Shown here piece after piece: positions 1-12,531 of a stretch of 64,000 nucleotides of DNA. The stretch covers positions 62,001-126,000 of the forward strand of contig PUQB01000017.1 of the NCBI GenBank assembly GCA_003024785.1, read 5' to 3'. Position numbers and translations under genes: made by a program. Source of the DNA: Selaginella tamariscina (Eukaryota > Streptophyta > Lycopodiopsida > Selaginellales > Selaginellaceae). The notes below the pieces were generated by a model. It did no database searches, was not told the DNA's origin, and was given only the letters and a program-made list of their open reading frames with translations. How positions within the stretch are numbered: the first letter of the stretch is position 1; the number at the start of each line of letters is the position of its first letter.

Positions 1-3000
1 CCCATCATTTTTGGCATGCCATGGTTCGTTGTTGCAAATCCGCAGATCGACTGGAGGTCTAGGACGCTCACGTTTTCCTCTCCAACAGCCAGGATCAACC
101 CTGTACCTCCTGCGTGCAGGATACATCCTTGGTGTCTGAGGCAGTACAAGTTACAGGATTGACCGTGCCTGTTCCTGTACCAGTGTTGAAGACTCCTGCT
201 CGACAGGATTCACCTCATGTCAGTTCCTCAGCACATCCGCAGGCTTTCTCCACTCCTGTAAGTTTGCGGTGTCCTGTACAGGGTTCTTCCAATCCTGTAT
301 CAGTGTCGAAGGTTCCTCCTCAACAGGATCCACCTCCTGTTGATCCATCAGCACATTCACAGGCTCTCCTCACTCCTGTGCATCCACGGACTTCTGTACA
401 GGATTCTTCCAATCCTGTACACTTGTCAACATCCACATCTGTTTCTTCCAATCCTGCTTCTTTTCATTACTCTGCTTCTATTCCACCTCCCAAGACTCTT
501 CTCTTTTTCAGTCATAGCTCCCTCCTTCTCCTCTCTGAGTTCTTACCACTACCATGCATGAACTTGCCATTGATCCTGCTCCTTTCCACCTTTTTGCCTT
601 TCAAGTAACTCCTACGTCCTCTTCTACCTTTCCTGTGTCTGACTCTCTTGTTTTTCAATCTCCTTCACCTACTCCTTCTCCTTCTCCTCCTTCTTCTCTA
701 CCATCCAAGTACCACGACTTTAAGGACATTTTTGACAAGCACAAGGCTACAATTCTTCCTGTTCACAGGTCCTACGACTGTCCTATTGATCTTGCAGAAG
801 GAAAGACCCCACCGTTCGGACCGATTTACGCATTGTCACCCACAGAGTTGGAGGTTCTTCGCCAATACATCGAGGACAACTTGGCATCCGGCTTCATTCG
901 TCACTCAAAGTCCCTGCAGGAGCGCCAATCTTCTTTGTCAAGAAGAAGGATGGGAGCTTACGTTTGGTTGTGGACTACAGGGGTTTGAATCAAGCTACCA
1001 TTTGGAATCGGTACCCGTTGCCATTGATCCCGGAACTTCTCGATCGGCTGCAAGGAGCAAAGGTGTTCACGAAGATCGACTTACGAGGGGCCTACAACCT
1101 TGTACGGATTCGTCCCGGCGATGAGTGGAAGACTGCCTTTCGTACAAGGTATGGACACTTCGAGTACACGGTGATGCCTTTCGGCCTTACCAATGCCCCA
1201 GCCGTGTTCCAACATATGGTGAACGACATCTTTCGTGACTTCTTGGACCAGTTTGTGGTGATCTACCTTGACGACATTTTGATTTTCTCCAAGGACCAGG
1301 CGGCACATGACAAGCATGTACGGTTGGTTCTACAGCGGCTTCGTGAGCATGGCTTGTATGCGAAGTTGGAGAAGTGTTTTTTCGATAGGGATTCTGTGGA
1401 GTTCTTGGGCTACATCGTCTCTCCTGCTGGCGTTTCTATGGACATGCACAAGGTGAAGACCATCGTGGAGTGGGAGAGGCCCAAGTCTGTACGAGATGTA
1501 CAATGTTTCCTTGGCTTTGCAAACTTCTACAGGCGATTCATACAGGACTTCTCCAAGCGTGTACTTCCACTCACGGAACTCACACCAAGCGCACAGAGGT
1601 TTTCTCTTGGTCCGACAAGGCGGAACATGCATTCACAACACTCAAGGACACCTTCACGACAGCTCCGATTTTAGCACATCCTGATCCTTCTCGTCCTTTC
1701 TTCGTTGAAGCAGATGCCTCGGATTTTGCAGTAGGATCCGTCCTATCGCAAGTTGGAGAGGACAAGTTGCTTCATCCTGTAGCTTTTCACTCTCGTAAAT
1801 TCCTGTCGGCGGAGATCAATTACGAGATTCATGACAAGGAACTCAAGGCCATTGTGGATTCGTTTGAGAAGTGGCGGCATTTCCTGGAAGGTGCTGCACA
1901 TCCTGTACAAGTTCTTACGGATCACAAGAACCTGGAGTACTTTCGAACGGCTCGAGTTCTCAGTCGGCGACAGGCTAGGTGGGCGGAGTTCCTATCACGT
2001 TTTGACTTCGTCATCGTCTACAGGCCCGGTTTTCGGAATGGCAAGGCGGACGCATTGTCTAGGCGCTCCTACCTTGCACCAAGCCCGGGCGATCCTGCAT
2101 TTGACTGTCAAAGGCAAGTGTTGTTGGGTCCTGATCGATTCCGGCTTGCGGCACTGCAGGTCCATCAGGCTCCAGCAAATTCAACTCTCCTACAAGACGT
2201 CCGTTCGCAGTTGGCTACAGACGACTTGGCAAAGAATGTGTTCTCACACATTCATCCTGACATTGCAAGTTCCTCTTCCTCCAGTTCCCGTCCAGACTAC
2301 AACTTGTTCACCATACAGGATGGACTCCTGTATCGGGAAGGTCTCCTGTACGTTCCTGTTGGTGTTTGCAGGACTCGTGTGGTACAGGATTGTCATGATA
2401 CTCCGGCTACAGGACATTTTGGTGTGGCCAAGACAGTTGAGTTGGTGACTCGCAACTATTGGTGGCCTGGGTTGCGGGGTTTTATGGAAAGGTTTGTACG
2501 GAGTTGTGACACCTGCAACAGGTCGAAGATGCCTCGTCATGCACCTTCTGGTCTTCTTCGTCCTCTTCCTGTTCCTTCTACTCCTTGGAGATCCATTTCT
2601 ATGGATTTCCTCACAGATCTTCCTCCTTCTCGTGGATTCGATGCAGTTCTTGTGGTGGTTGACCGTTTCACCAAGCAGGCTCATTTCCTACCCTGCAACA
2701 AGACAGCTACAGGTCAGACAACTGCCGAATTGGTGATTCGTGAGGTGTTCCGACATCATGGTCTTCCTGAGAGCATTGTTTCCGATCGAGGTCCACAATT
2801 CATGTCCAAGTTTTGGCGAGAGCTTCTTCGGAGTCTACAGGTTAAAGCGGATCTTTCTTCAGGATATCACCCGCAAACTGATGGACAGTCAGAACGCACA
2901 ATCCAGACCTTGGAGCAATATCTTCGTTGCTTCATCAGTTACCAACAGGATAATTGGTTGGACCTTCTCCTATGGCGGAGTTTGCCTACAACAACTCCAT

Positions 3001-3673
3001 TCACGCATCTACATGCCAGACACCTTTCTTTGCTCTTACAGGTCACCATCCACGTTTTGACTTTGCTCTTCCTGCTTCTCCTTCTTCCGCTCCTGCAGTA
3101 CAGGATCGTCTTCAGCATCTTCGGCAGGTACAGGATGATCTCCAGGTTCACCTTCAGCAGGCACAGGAACGGTACAAGCATCATGCTGATGCTCACCGTC
3201 AACCAGCACCTGCATACAAGATTGGTGATCTCGTGTGGCTTCTTCGTCGACACATTCGCACCAACAGGCCTTCTTCTAAGTTGGATTTTCAATGATTGGG
3301 CCCTTACATGATCGTGGCGGAGGTAAATCCTGTAGCTTTCCGACTCGAGTTACCACCTACGGTGAAACTTCATCCTGTGTTTCACACCTCCTTGTTGGAG
3401 CCGTATCATCCTTCTTCTCTTCCTGGTCGTGCTTCTTCTCCTCCCCCTCCTGTGGTCATTGCTGGTGAACCTGAGTACGAAGTTGCAGCCATCCTTGATT
3501 CTCGTCTTCATCGTCGTCAACTTCAATACTTGGTGGATTGGAAAGGTTATTTGCCTACCGATCGCACTTGGGAACTTGCATCCAACTTACTCCATGCTTC
3601 TTCCAAAGTTGCTGCTTTCCATCGGCGTTATCCTGCTAAACCAGGTCCCAAGACTCGTGGAACTCGTCCTTAG
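1..3673 (+). pseudogene. Gypsy pol polyprotein, frameshifted (PR-RT-RNaseH-IN-chromodomain)
   Basis: The end of the aspartic protease lies at about 1-100 in frame 1 (FGMPWFV, NPQIDW). A low-complexity Pro/Ser linker follows. The RT N-terminus is in frame 2 (about 700-930) and the RT core in frame 1 (964-1580), with [18 protein letters not shown] and the catalytic YLDD at about 1264. RNase H (EADASDFAVG) and integrase are in frame 3 (about 1600-2960). The integrase has HFGVAKT, CDTC, and D, D and E at SMDFL, SDRGPQF and QSERTIQ. The C-terminal part returns to frame 2 at about 2960, has a TGA at 3293-3295, and ends in a chromodomain (EYEVAAILD, YLVDWKGY, TWE; about 3470-3640). Catalytic residues survive, so decay is recent. 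The frame changes are indels between recognisable domains, not known recoding sites. A sequencing cause is less likely because the host exons nearby are mostly in frame. Confidence 0.92.
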
Positions 3674-3684
3674 GGAGGAGGTGC

Positions 3685-4222
3685 TGTCACGACCCGATAC
3701 AGGATACAGGATACGACATACAGGATTCAGCCTACAGGATATGCGATACAGGATTTCGGCCCGCAGGATATTCCCACAGGATATGCCACAGGATATTCCC
3801 GCAGGATATTCCTACAGGATATTCCTATAGGATAAGGATGACCAATTTTGGCTAGTGACTAGATTAGGCTCATGACCAGATTAGCTTGGAGTTGTGAGCA
3901 TAAAAGCTCCGACCTAATTGTTGTACAATCAGTTACAATCAACACCAGTCATTCTACGATTATTCTTGTTCTTGTCTTACTCTTTGCCTCCTGCTCCTGT
4001 CTTGCTCCCGGATCCTGTCTTGTTCTTGAATCCGTCCTGTTCCTGTTCCTAGTTCCTGTCCTGCTCTCGGTCCTGTTCCTGAGTCAAGCCTTCCTGTTCT
4101 CAGAATCCTACTTGCTTCCTGGTTCCTGGATCGTGGCTTGACAATATCCTGTATCCGGAATCCTGTATCCTGTATCCGGAATCCTGTATCCTGTATCCGG
4201 AATCCTGTATCGGGTTGTGACA
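3685..4222 (+). repeat. 3' LTR of the chromovirus, 538 bp
   Basis: It starts TGTCACGACCC right after a purine-rich tract and ends TTGTGACA, the usual TG...CA LTR ends. The first and last 21 bp are near-perfect inverted copies (TGTCACRACCCGATACAGGAT), and the symmetry extends 4 bp beyond each end (GTGC/GCAC). Both ends are built of CAGGATAC/GTATCCTG iterations (3696-3836, 4143-4210). A TATA-like CATAAAAG at 3899-3906 fits a U3 promoter on the plus strand. No second LTR is in the window to confirm the boundaries. Confidence 0.8.
3899..3906 (+). promoter_or_regulatory. Putative TATA box of the LTR
   Basis: CATAAAAG lies about 215 bp into the LTR, where a U3 TATA box is expected. It follows the CAGGAT repeats and precedes a CT-rich segment that could be R/U5. 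The assignment rests on position and motif only. Confidence 0.45.
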
Positions 4223-4471
4223 GCACCTCTCCTTCAATCCGCGGGGAATGGAGCAACGGAGGCGGCTGCGGTGCCACCAAAATTGGCAGTGGCAACAGTG
4301 ATGAGCAAGATTGAGAGCTTGGAGGAGATGGAGTTGAGATATGGTGCACCCTAGATTTTGTGTGTGCCCTAAGTTGGTGTTATGAACACATGCCGTGATC
4401 CCAGCAACCACAACCCGTGTTCGTAACATGGCCGTGATCATGAACACGGTGAACACGGCCGAGATCCCAGC

Positions 4472-6474
4472 CATGTTCGTAACTATGAACCTTGTATGTA
4501 TCTTTAAGGTTGAATACATGTCCTTTTCATTGGTGGAGACATTGGGTAGTCTCTAGTTCATCTTTTTCTTCTTAAGTCTTTCTTCTTTATTTTTTTTCTT
4601 TTCCTTTGTCATAGTTTTTACTATGACTCGACCTTTTACTTTGGACGTTGACTGTTGTTACCTACCGAGTTTGTTAATAGACCCTAGAGGGTGTAAGAAA
4701 CAGGCCCGCTTAGTGCACTTGGGTATCTAGTGATGGTTCGGCCGGGTGTCACTAGGTATTTACAAGAAACTCTAGGCGAAGCTAGCACTTACCTTTTAGA
4801 ATGCCCCCTCTTGGCGATTTGTGTCCCATTTGGATTTTTGGTTGGCTCTGGTGAGTTCGACGTGTCGGATATGGTTATAAACCCTAGGATTGACTCAACC
4901 CACGCCCTAAACCCCTTGGGGTAGGGATTAGGGTTGATAGGGTCGATTGGGTAAACTCACCGTCTCTTTTGCATTGGGGATAGATTTCCATGCCATCCCA
5001 CTTATTAGAATGGCATTTTAGGGGGGTTGGCGACTTCGTCACAGAAAATAAGGTAGAGTAGGTGTGGGGCAAGCAGGCTAGAGAGTGAGAGGTCTCTGGT
5101 TCCTTCCTCCCCGCCGGCATGGGTTCGTCTCATGTTGTCAAGGCATACTCGCTATGTCACTGTGCCCACTCGCCCGCGGGTACATCACACTTTAGGGGTA
5201 GCCTACCCTTATCATTGGAAAATCTACACTATTGTGCCGAGTATGTTGCATCCAGGGAGTTAGCCAACTCCTTTTGTCCAGTAACTCGCTTGCACATCTG
5301 GGTAATCGTTAAGACTTTGTTTCAGTCTCCTCGTCCATGCCAAGCTGAGGGTAGCACTCACAACTCAGCTAGTCACGCATCCTAACTCACAATGTGAGCA
5401 TTGTCCGTGCACTTAGCTAACTGTGGGGATGAGCTCTCAGGCAGACAGGTTCCCAAAGGGGTATCCGAGTGTGGGCTCTAAGAGTTGGCATCTAGTGAGC
5501 CACGATCGTGGCACTGGGTCTAACTCTTGTCTCTAAGGGGGCTATGAAGATAGCCTTGTCCTGTGAAATGGTGCCACACACACATGTGACACTAGGATGG
5601 GTTTCATACAAGTGCAACACTTAGGGCATGACCCACAGGGTCGTGTCTCGAGCCTAAGGCCGAGGGGTTGGTGAACCTGACAAGCACATGTTCGTGTTCT
5701 AGGACTAGGGCCAAGCCTTGGGCACATGCCCAAGGGAGGTTAGGTATCTTTGCCAAGTGTGCTTACTGGCACACATGGTTAAGGGTGTTCGTTCTCAGGA
5801 TGTGGGAGCATGTCTGAGGGTTGAACAACCTAAGCTCCTTAGCAAGGGTCTTCTGACATAGGCATGGTTCCCTCTGGGGAATAAGGGTTAGGGTTTTCCT
5901 ACCTTAGCCTCTAAGGAATGCTTAGGGATCACTCGTGCCGCTGACTGTGGACACTCGTGTGTTCTCTAGGTACTAACCCTAGAGCCAGGGTATGACTTGG
6001 CCACTCAGACCCTTAAGGGTTAGTTGTGGGTCTCGTCGTCTTTTAGGGGTTGTACTTAATTGAGAGTGATTCCTCAAGATGTGGGGTGATGCTTTAACCC
6101 TATTGAGGGTATGTGTGGAACACACGTCTCTTTGATGGGGGTTAGGGCATGAGCCTGTCTAGGTCTTCTAGTGCAGGACCCTAAGTCAACTAGGGTTATC
6201 CCTCAAGGGTTTTGGGGGCAGACACTTTAGAGGGACTTAGGCTAAACCCTAAGTCAACTAGGGTTATCCCTCAAGGGTTCTAGGGGCAAACATTCTAGGG
6301 AGACTTAGGCTAAACCCTAAGTCTCTTGTCCATTTAGGCATTAAAGTCTAACCCTAGGGGTCATTGGGGTTGTTCTGGAAGACTTAGCGCTGCTCATACA
6401 AGGTTATGACACCGAATGGCCGCCTAGCAGCCACGTGTTGCCATGTGTTGGCCCTTCGGGTAAAAACTCTGACA
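4472..6474 (+). repeat. 5' LTR of the second gypsy element (about 2.0 kb)
   Basis: It is homologous to 10499-12293 over its length. The end at 6474 (...CTCTGACA) is firm; the start near TGTTCGTAAC is approximate. It is rich in CCCTAA/TTAGGG-like words (many 'accctaa', 'ttaggg') and contains an internal tandem duplication of about 68 bp at 6181-6316. Apparent open frames here are not genes. Confidence 0.75.
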
Positions 6475-7440
6475 CTCCTTATTTAGCTATGGCCGTTTCT
6501 GTGGAGCAACTTTTGTAGGCCATAACAGAGTCCCCAAGTACATACACAACGATTGCTTGGTGTCTTGACACAAAGAATCTGCAATCCAACTGGGTATAAT
6601 CCTTGTCTTTGCCCCGACTCTTTCTCAGGAGCATCCACAAAAGATGCACATGTTTGGGTTGAGCACTTTTGTATGGTGGCTGCATATCACCAATGGGATT
6701 AACTTTGTGAGTTACCACCTTGCTTGCGTGGATTTGCTACCTTGTGATTTCAACACCTGGCCCCGACATCCAAGGCTACGATTGATTTGTTTTTATTAGC
6801 ATTGACAATTGCATTCGGACGTCATGCTGTGTTGTTAAATGAGGTTTTATGATTGTAGTGAAAAGATGGTGAAACAGATGCACAGTTTGGAGTCTTTTTT
6901 AAGAACCACTTGGTTCGAGTAGATCCTAACATGTCCCGAGGTGGTTAAGAAAGGGTTATTTTATCAAGTGCTTGGTACAACATGAGTCCCTATTCGTGGA
7001 CATCGCTTGACGACCTTGGAGGATGCTATCCAAATCGCACAAGCACTTGAAGATGGTGTTGTTTCTGCTACTCGTGTTCAACCTAGATTGCTTGGACCAG
7101 CCCTCTTCCGTCAACTGCTCATCCACAACCCATGGAGGTAGATGTTGCAGTTGCATAGGCTGCATTCCAACCCATGCGACGAAGAAGAGGACAAGGACGT
7201 GGTCGTGGATATGGAGGCTGTGGACGTGGTCAATAGCGTGGATGTGGAATACAGTGTTTTGAATGCCAAGGATTTGGGCACTTAGTGTTGAGTGTGCCAA
7301 TAGTCAATGTTCGGCTCATTAAGGGGTACAAGACAAGGAAGTTATAGTTCTACCAATGGATGTATTACCTCTTTTTGATAATGAGCAGGAAAACTAGTTC
7401 TCATCACCAATGCAACAGAGGGATTGTGTGATGGGGTTTT
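6475..7440 (+). pseudogene. gag remnant with RG-rich tract and zinc knuckle
   Basis: The region between the 5' LTR and the protease has only scattered coding traces. The clearest is at about 7175-7300: an Arg/Gly-rich tract followed by CFECQGFGH, a CCHC zinc-knuckle nucleocapsid motif whose last Cys position reads Val in this frame. A stop (TAG) interrupts the RG tract just before it. Upstream, a possible capsid fragment includes VWVEHF (about 6650). No primer-binding site was recognised next to the LTR. Confidence 0.6.
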
Positions 7441-7449
7441 ACAACCTCT

Positions 7450-10410
7450 ATGTTTTGTGGTGTGATGTTACAAGGTGTGGTTGAAACACTCAAGAAGGAA
7501 CCTATCATCTTTTCTTTTGAAGGTTTTGTGTGTGATTGTTCAATATCAATTCTTCTTGATTCTGGGTTGGCCATCCCATTCATTCGACATTCCTTAGTGA
7601 CACAGTGCGCTCTTCCAGTGAAACCTACTCAGCAAACACTTTAAATATTATATGGAGACAATAAGTCTTTCGCTATCTTCCCATGCTTGTTATGCCCCTA
7701 TTTGCCTAGGGTCACATTCTAAGGCATTACCTCTTTGGGTCATGCCTTCCCAATTGTATGATGTGATTTTGGGTTTTAATTGGATGCATGTGTGTGTGAA
7801 CTTTAGCACGGAGGAGGTTTCATTCTTGGTTATTCTCTCTTACAAGCACAGTCTACATTATGGTTTCGAGTTTGTGCATCTCTTCAAGTTACTGCAGAGG
7901 TGATCTTTTTTCCCAATCCATCTCTAGAATGTTGTCAAAAGGATATGGAAAACGTTCTTCATCAATTCCCAAATCTACAACAACCAATGGTGATAGGGAG
8001 GACTATGGTTAACACTCGCCATCGGATTGATACAAAAGATGCTGCACTAATAAAGGCTCTAGTTTGTAAATAATCTCCTTGAGAGAAACAAGAGATGGCA
8101 CAAACTATTTGAGATATGTTAGTTGAATGAGTGGTACGTCCGTCTTGTAGCCCGTGGACTTCTGAGCCTCATATCATCAACAAAGTAGATGGAGATAGGT
8201 GTTTTAAGATTGATTTTTGGCCTTTAAATAATGTGACGGCACTAGATAGTATCCTATGCTACACATGGATGATCTTATTAATAAATTGGGGAAGAGTCAT
8301 TGGTTCATTACACTAGATCTAGCTTTAGGCTATTGGCAGGTTTATTTCAATCCAATAGATGCAACCAAGACTGCTTTTTGAATACTTAATGGATTGTATG
8401 AGTTCATGGTGATGCCTTTTGATTTGATGAATGCTCCAATCATGTTCCAATGGCTCATGAACAAAGTCATTCGAGGTTTGGAATCTTTTGAAGGAGTGTT
8501 TGTGGACAATCTTTTGATGCATTCAATTGGTACATGGGAAGAACATTTGGCTCATGTGGAGCAAATCTTATTATGATTGCAACGATATCAACTGATGTTG
8601 AAATTGTCAAAGTGCAAGTTTAATCAAACTTCTATAAAGTATTTGGGAGTTTTTATCTCTCATGAGGGTGTTCGTTCAAATCCAACAAAGATTCAGGCAA
8701 TGAAGGAATTCCCGATTCCAAAAACACCACGAACTTTAAAGATTTCTGGGCAAAGTGATTTACTTGGTGTAGTTTATTCCACATTTGGTAGATGAAACGG
8801 TTCCATTGCGTGCTTTGCTCTGTTCTCCTTCTTTCTCATGGTCCTCTTAGTGTCAGTCCTCCTTCAAGTCTCTTATCCATCTCTTGACCTCTACTTCTAT
8901 TCTCCATTATCCTGATTTATTTGTCCCTTTGTTCTTTGTACTGATGCCTCAAATATTGGTATAAGTGCTGATCTCATGCAAGAAGATCTAGAATCAGATC
9001 AATGACATCCCATTGCATTTAGAACTCAATTATTCGACTACGGACAAGGAATGTCTAGTAGTTGTTTGGGCATTCCATAAGTTTCATGCTTACCTTCATG
9101 ATTTTGCAACCTTAGTGGAATGCGATCATGTTGTGGTACATTTAGTATTAAAGAAAAAACATCTAATGAGTTGACATGCGTGATGGACATTAACATACAA
9201 GATTATCAATTCACAGTTCATCATCGTTCAGGTTCTTCTATGGCGGATGTGGATGCTTTGTCATGGACACCAATTGCTGCAGGTGTCTTATTATCTTTAG
9301 AACTCACACCTTTGCCTAGTCTCCACGAAATTAGGTTGGTACAGTGCTTGAAACCATGGAGTTAACAAATAATAGATGTACTCAAAGCTCCTGAGTTGGT
9401 TGCAAATGATAATATTGATTTTCGGGACCATGTTCCAAAGTTCACGATGGTAAAGGATCTTTTTTATTTTGTGGACAAACTAGTACAGGTACTCCACCTT
9501 AGTTAGTAATCCTATCATGTTATGTACCTCACTTTCTTTATGCTTTCCATGATGACCGTCTCTCTGGTCATCTCAAGTTCACAAAGTGTTGGACAAGTTA
9601 TGTTCATGATTCTATTGGCCTCAGCTCTGACCTTCATCAATATTTACAAACATGTTATCTTTGTTAAGTTCGGAATCTTTGATTCACTCCTAATGGTCGT
9701 CTGCAATTTATTCAAGTTCATCATCCTTTTGAGCTAGTTGCATACAATCTCATTGGACCGTTTCTGACAACGACAAGAGGGAATACATATGTTATTATTC
9801 TGTCAAACTATTTAACATGGTATGTGGAGGTCTGGGCTCTTCCGGAGGCCAAGGCAACTCATGTGGCTAATTTCTTGTTTCATTAAGTGGTGTTAATGCA
9901 TAGATGTCTAGAGCGTATTCTTTCATATTAAGGACCTCATGAGGTTGGGAATCAAACAATCTTTCACAACACCCTATCATCTAGAAATTGATGGTTTAGT
10001 GGAGCGACTCAATCATACTTTTAAGTATATGTTGTCTAAGTATGTGAATCAGCGCCAGACCAACTGGGATCAGTACTTGCTGCTTCTTCAGTTTGCCTAT
10101 GTGTCTTTGGTCCACCAATCCACTGGAGTCTCCTCATTTCATTCCTTGTATGGTCGTTCCCATGTGTTTCCTTCTGATGTTGGTTCCCCTTCTTTTCATT
10201 CTGTTTCGGCAAATGCACAAACATGGAGCCGGTATTTAGACCAACTCTTGTTAAAATATCTCATGCTCATGAGGTACAACAACAACACTATAATGCTCAA
10301 CATTCGTTTATCCCTGATTATGTTAGTGCTAGTCTTATATTTGAAAATGCATTCCAAAGGTTGTCTTCTAGATTAATGTCCAAGCGGCTTGGTCCATATT
10401 CCATTGTATG
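7450..10410 (+). pseudogene. pol remnant of the second gypsy element (PR-RT-RH-IN)
   Basis: Fragments occur in pol order. Protease: about 7500-7830, LLDSGLAIPF and VILGFNWM. RT: about 8130-8795, MPFDLMNAP, with the YxDD site changed to FVDN at about 8499-8510. RNase H: about 8930-9290, FVLCTDAS, then MADVDALSW. Integrase: about 9730-10230, where the first catalytic Asp before (L/I)IGP reads Asn, followed by the YHLEIDGLVERLNHTF region containing the Glu. Stops and frame changes separate all fragments, so nothing active can be made. It is more decayed and more AT-rich than the element at 1-4222. Confidence 0.85.
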
Positions 10411-10498
10411 AAGATTGGGTCCTCAAGTGTACAAAATCAGCAATTCAATCAAAATGTACACAACGACTGTCTCCTGACATTTGAATCCAGAGGAGGGA

Positions 10499-12293
10499 GT
10501 AATATAAGGATTCTATAGAATATACCTTGAGTATATTCTAAGGCACATATTGGAACTATATATGGATGCCACATAGGACAAAAGGATTAGATCAAAGGTT
10601 GCCTAAAATAAAAAGGACCATAGTTTTATTATGACTTTTACTTTTACTTTAGAGTCGATTATTATTCCTACCAAACTATATTGACAAGCTCTAAATGTAG
10701 TAGGAAACATGCCCACTTAATGCACTTGGGTATATGGTGATGGTATGGCTAGGTGTCATTAGATATTTGCAAGAAACTCTAGGCAAAGCTAGAACTTACT
10801 TTTTAAAAAATTCTTACCCTAATTTTTTGTGTCCTTGTTAGGTTTCTAGTTGGTTTCTGATGAGTTTACCATGTCGAATATGGGTAGAAACACCCCTAGA
10901 GTTGACCTAAACCCACGCCCTAAACCCTTGGGTTAGGTTTAGGGTCGATGGGTCGTTAAGTTAAAAACTTACTAAGTATATTCTTATTGGGAATGAGATT
11001 CCGCGCTAGCTCACTTTATAAAACATTAAAATAGGGGGGCAGGGAGGGCAGGGGGTATCACGTATATTAAGTAATACATGTAGTGAGGGTCCTTAGGTTC
11101 ATGATTGAACTCTACCGTTGTAAGCTCTAACTTGTGTCGTCAAAGCACAACCCTCTCAACTTTCAAATAATAGGGATACGTCCCACCTTTGGAGTAACCT
11201 ACTCTTAATGTTGGCAAATCTATGCTTAGGAGATTTAGTTGGATTGCATGTTCCAAGGATCAATGGTTGAGGCATGTCTCCAGCCTCTTCCTCCATGTCA
11301 AGCTAGATGCAACACTTACAGCTAAATAAGGCACATTTGTGTTCTTGTCCAATTGTGGGTGTGGATCTTAACTGACAGGTTCCTTTACCTAATTCCTAAG
11401 AGTTCACATAAGGGTTCTAAAGTTAGCATTTGAGAGCCATGTTTGTGGCATCTGGTGTAACTCTTGAATCTAAAGAGCTATGTCATGATAGCCCACATCT
11501 TGAGAAATAATGTCACATGAAAATGCTAAATGGCACCTGGTACAATACCCGAGGCACGCCCAACGCCAATGGGTTAAATACTCTAGCAAGCAGGCATGCT
11601 TGTGCTCATATTAGGGTGTTAAGCCTTGGGCATTCGCTTAAGGGAGGTTAGGTCTCCTAACTGGATGTGCTATTGACACACTCGGTTAAAGAGGGGGTCT
11701 TCTCCTTAGAGTCCAAGGGTTGAATAACTTAAACTCATTAGCAAGAGCCCATTTGTGAAACACTTGTAAGGTTATGTACTTAGGGTAATCCAAACCTAGT
11801 CTTGGGGAGTTTGCTTAACAAAACACTCGTGTTCACCTATGGCACACACATGTGTTTCATTAAGCAATAACCCTAGGACTAAGGTATGACTTGTCCACTC
11901 AAACCCTTAAGGGTTAGTCATGGGTCATGGTACCTCTTATCGCCCTAAAGGGGTTGTACTCCCGAACGAGGATGATTCCTTAAAGGATAAGTAATAATGC
12001 CTTAGCTCTATCACAAGGGTATATGTGTGACACGTCTCCTTAGTGGGGTTAGGGCATGAGCATGTTTAAGTCTCATGGGGCAGGATTCTAAAGTCTACTC
12101 GGGTTATCCACTAGGATTCAAAGAGTGATCATTTGGGGGACTTAGGGTAGGACCCTAAGTCTCATGCCTATTTGGACATTTAAGTCAGACTTTTAAAGTT
12201 GTTTTGGAAGACTTAGCATTGTTCACACATGGTGTTAACACTAAATAGCCACTTGGCAACTACATGTTAGCCCTTTAAGTTAAAACTTTAACA
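10499..12293 (+). repeat. 3' LTR of the second gypsy element (about 1.8 kb)
   Basis: It begins just after a purine tract (about 10488-10497, GAGGAGGGAG) and ends TTTAACA at 12293. It pairs with 4472-6474 in the same orientation. Many C/G positions of the 5' LTR are T/A here. Long open frames are absent. Confidence 0.75.
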
Positions 12294-12531
12294 ATTAGAG
12301 TATCATGCACATCGTATTGAACAACTTAAACATAAATATGCAAAATTGTTCAAGTTTGACTTGTCTTAGAGCATATATGTGAAGATTTGACACTATATAT
12401 TGACTAGTAATATAATGCCTTTTAAGATGTTGGTTTGGAGAATATTAATTGTTATTAATGACATGATCAACAAACGTGTTTGTTATTCATCACGGAGTTC
12501 ATGGGCATGCATACTGCATTTGGTACCTAAA

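Larger units (their letters stand above)
1..4222 (+). mobile_element. Ty3/gypsy chromovirus, 3' part with 3' LTR
   Basis: The window opens inside the element and runs through protease end, reverse transcriptase, RNase H, integrase and chromodomain to a polypurine tract (about 3672-3681) and the 3' LTR (3685-4222). The 5' LTR and gag lie outside the window. Domain order RT-RNaseH-integrase places it in Ty3/gypsy, and the C-terminal chromodomain marks a chromovirus. The coding part is far richer in GC than the surrounding DNA. Several frame changes and a stop make it non-autonomous as read. Confidence 0.93.
4472..12293 (+). mobile_element. Second Ty3/gypsy element, old, with very long LTRs
   Basis: Two direct copies of a long sequence (about 4472-6474 and about 10499-12293) flank a decayed gag-pol interior. 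Matching landmarks include GCACTTGGGTAT, CAAGAAACTCTAGGC, the phrase 'acgccctaaacccttggg' and the closing TAAAAACTCTGACA / TAAAACTTTAACA. The 3' copy is clearly more AT-rich, as expected for old methylated DNA losing C to T. The interior is broken in every domain. Exact 5' boundaries of the LTRs are uncertain by up to about 100 bp, and I found no target-site duplication. Confidence 0.85.

Noticed and set aside
114-608. Pro/Ser-rich frame as a separate gene
   Set aside because: It lies between the protease and RT of the chromovirus in another frame and reflects the CAGGAT-rich linker and a frame change.
3960-4519. Minus-strand frames with DTGFRIQ repeats
   Set aside because: They read the complement of the LTR's ATCCTGTAT repeats and have no domain.
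4730-6720. Several 60-90 codon frames in 4.7-6.7 kb
   Set aside because: They lie in the long LTR of the second gypsy element or its gag remnant and have no homology to the families I know.
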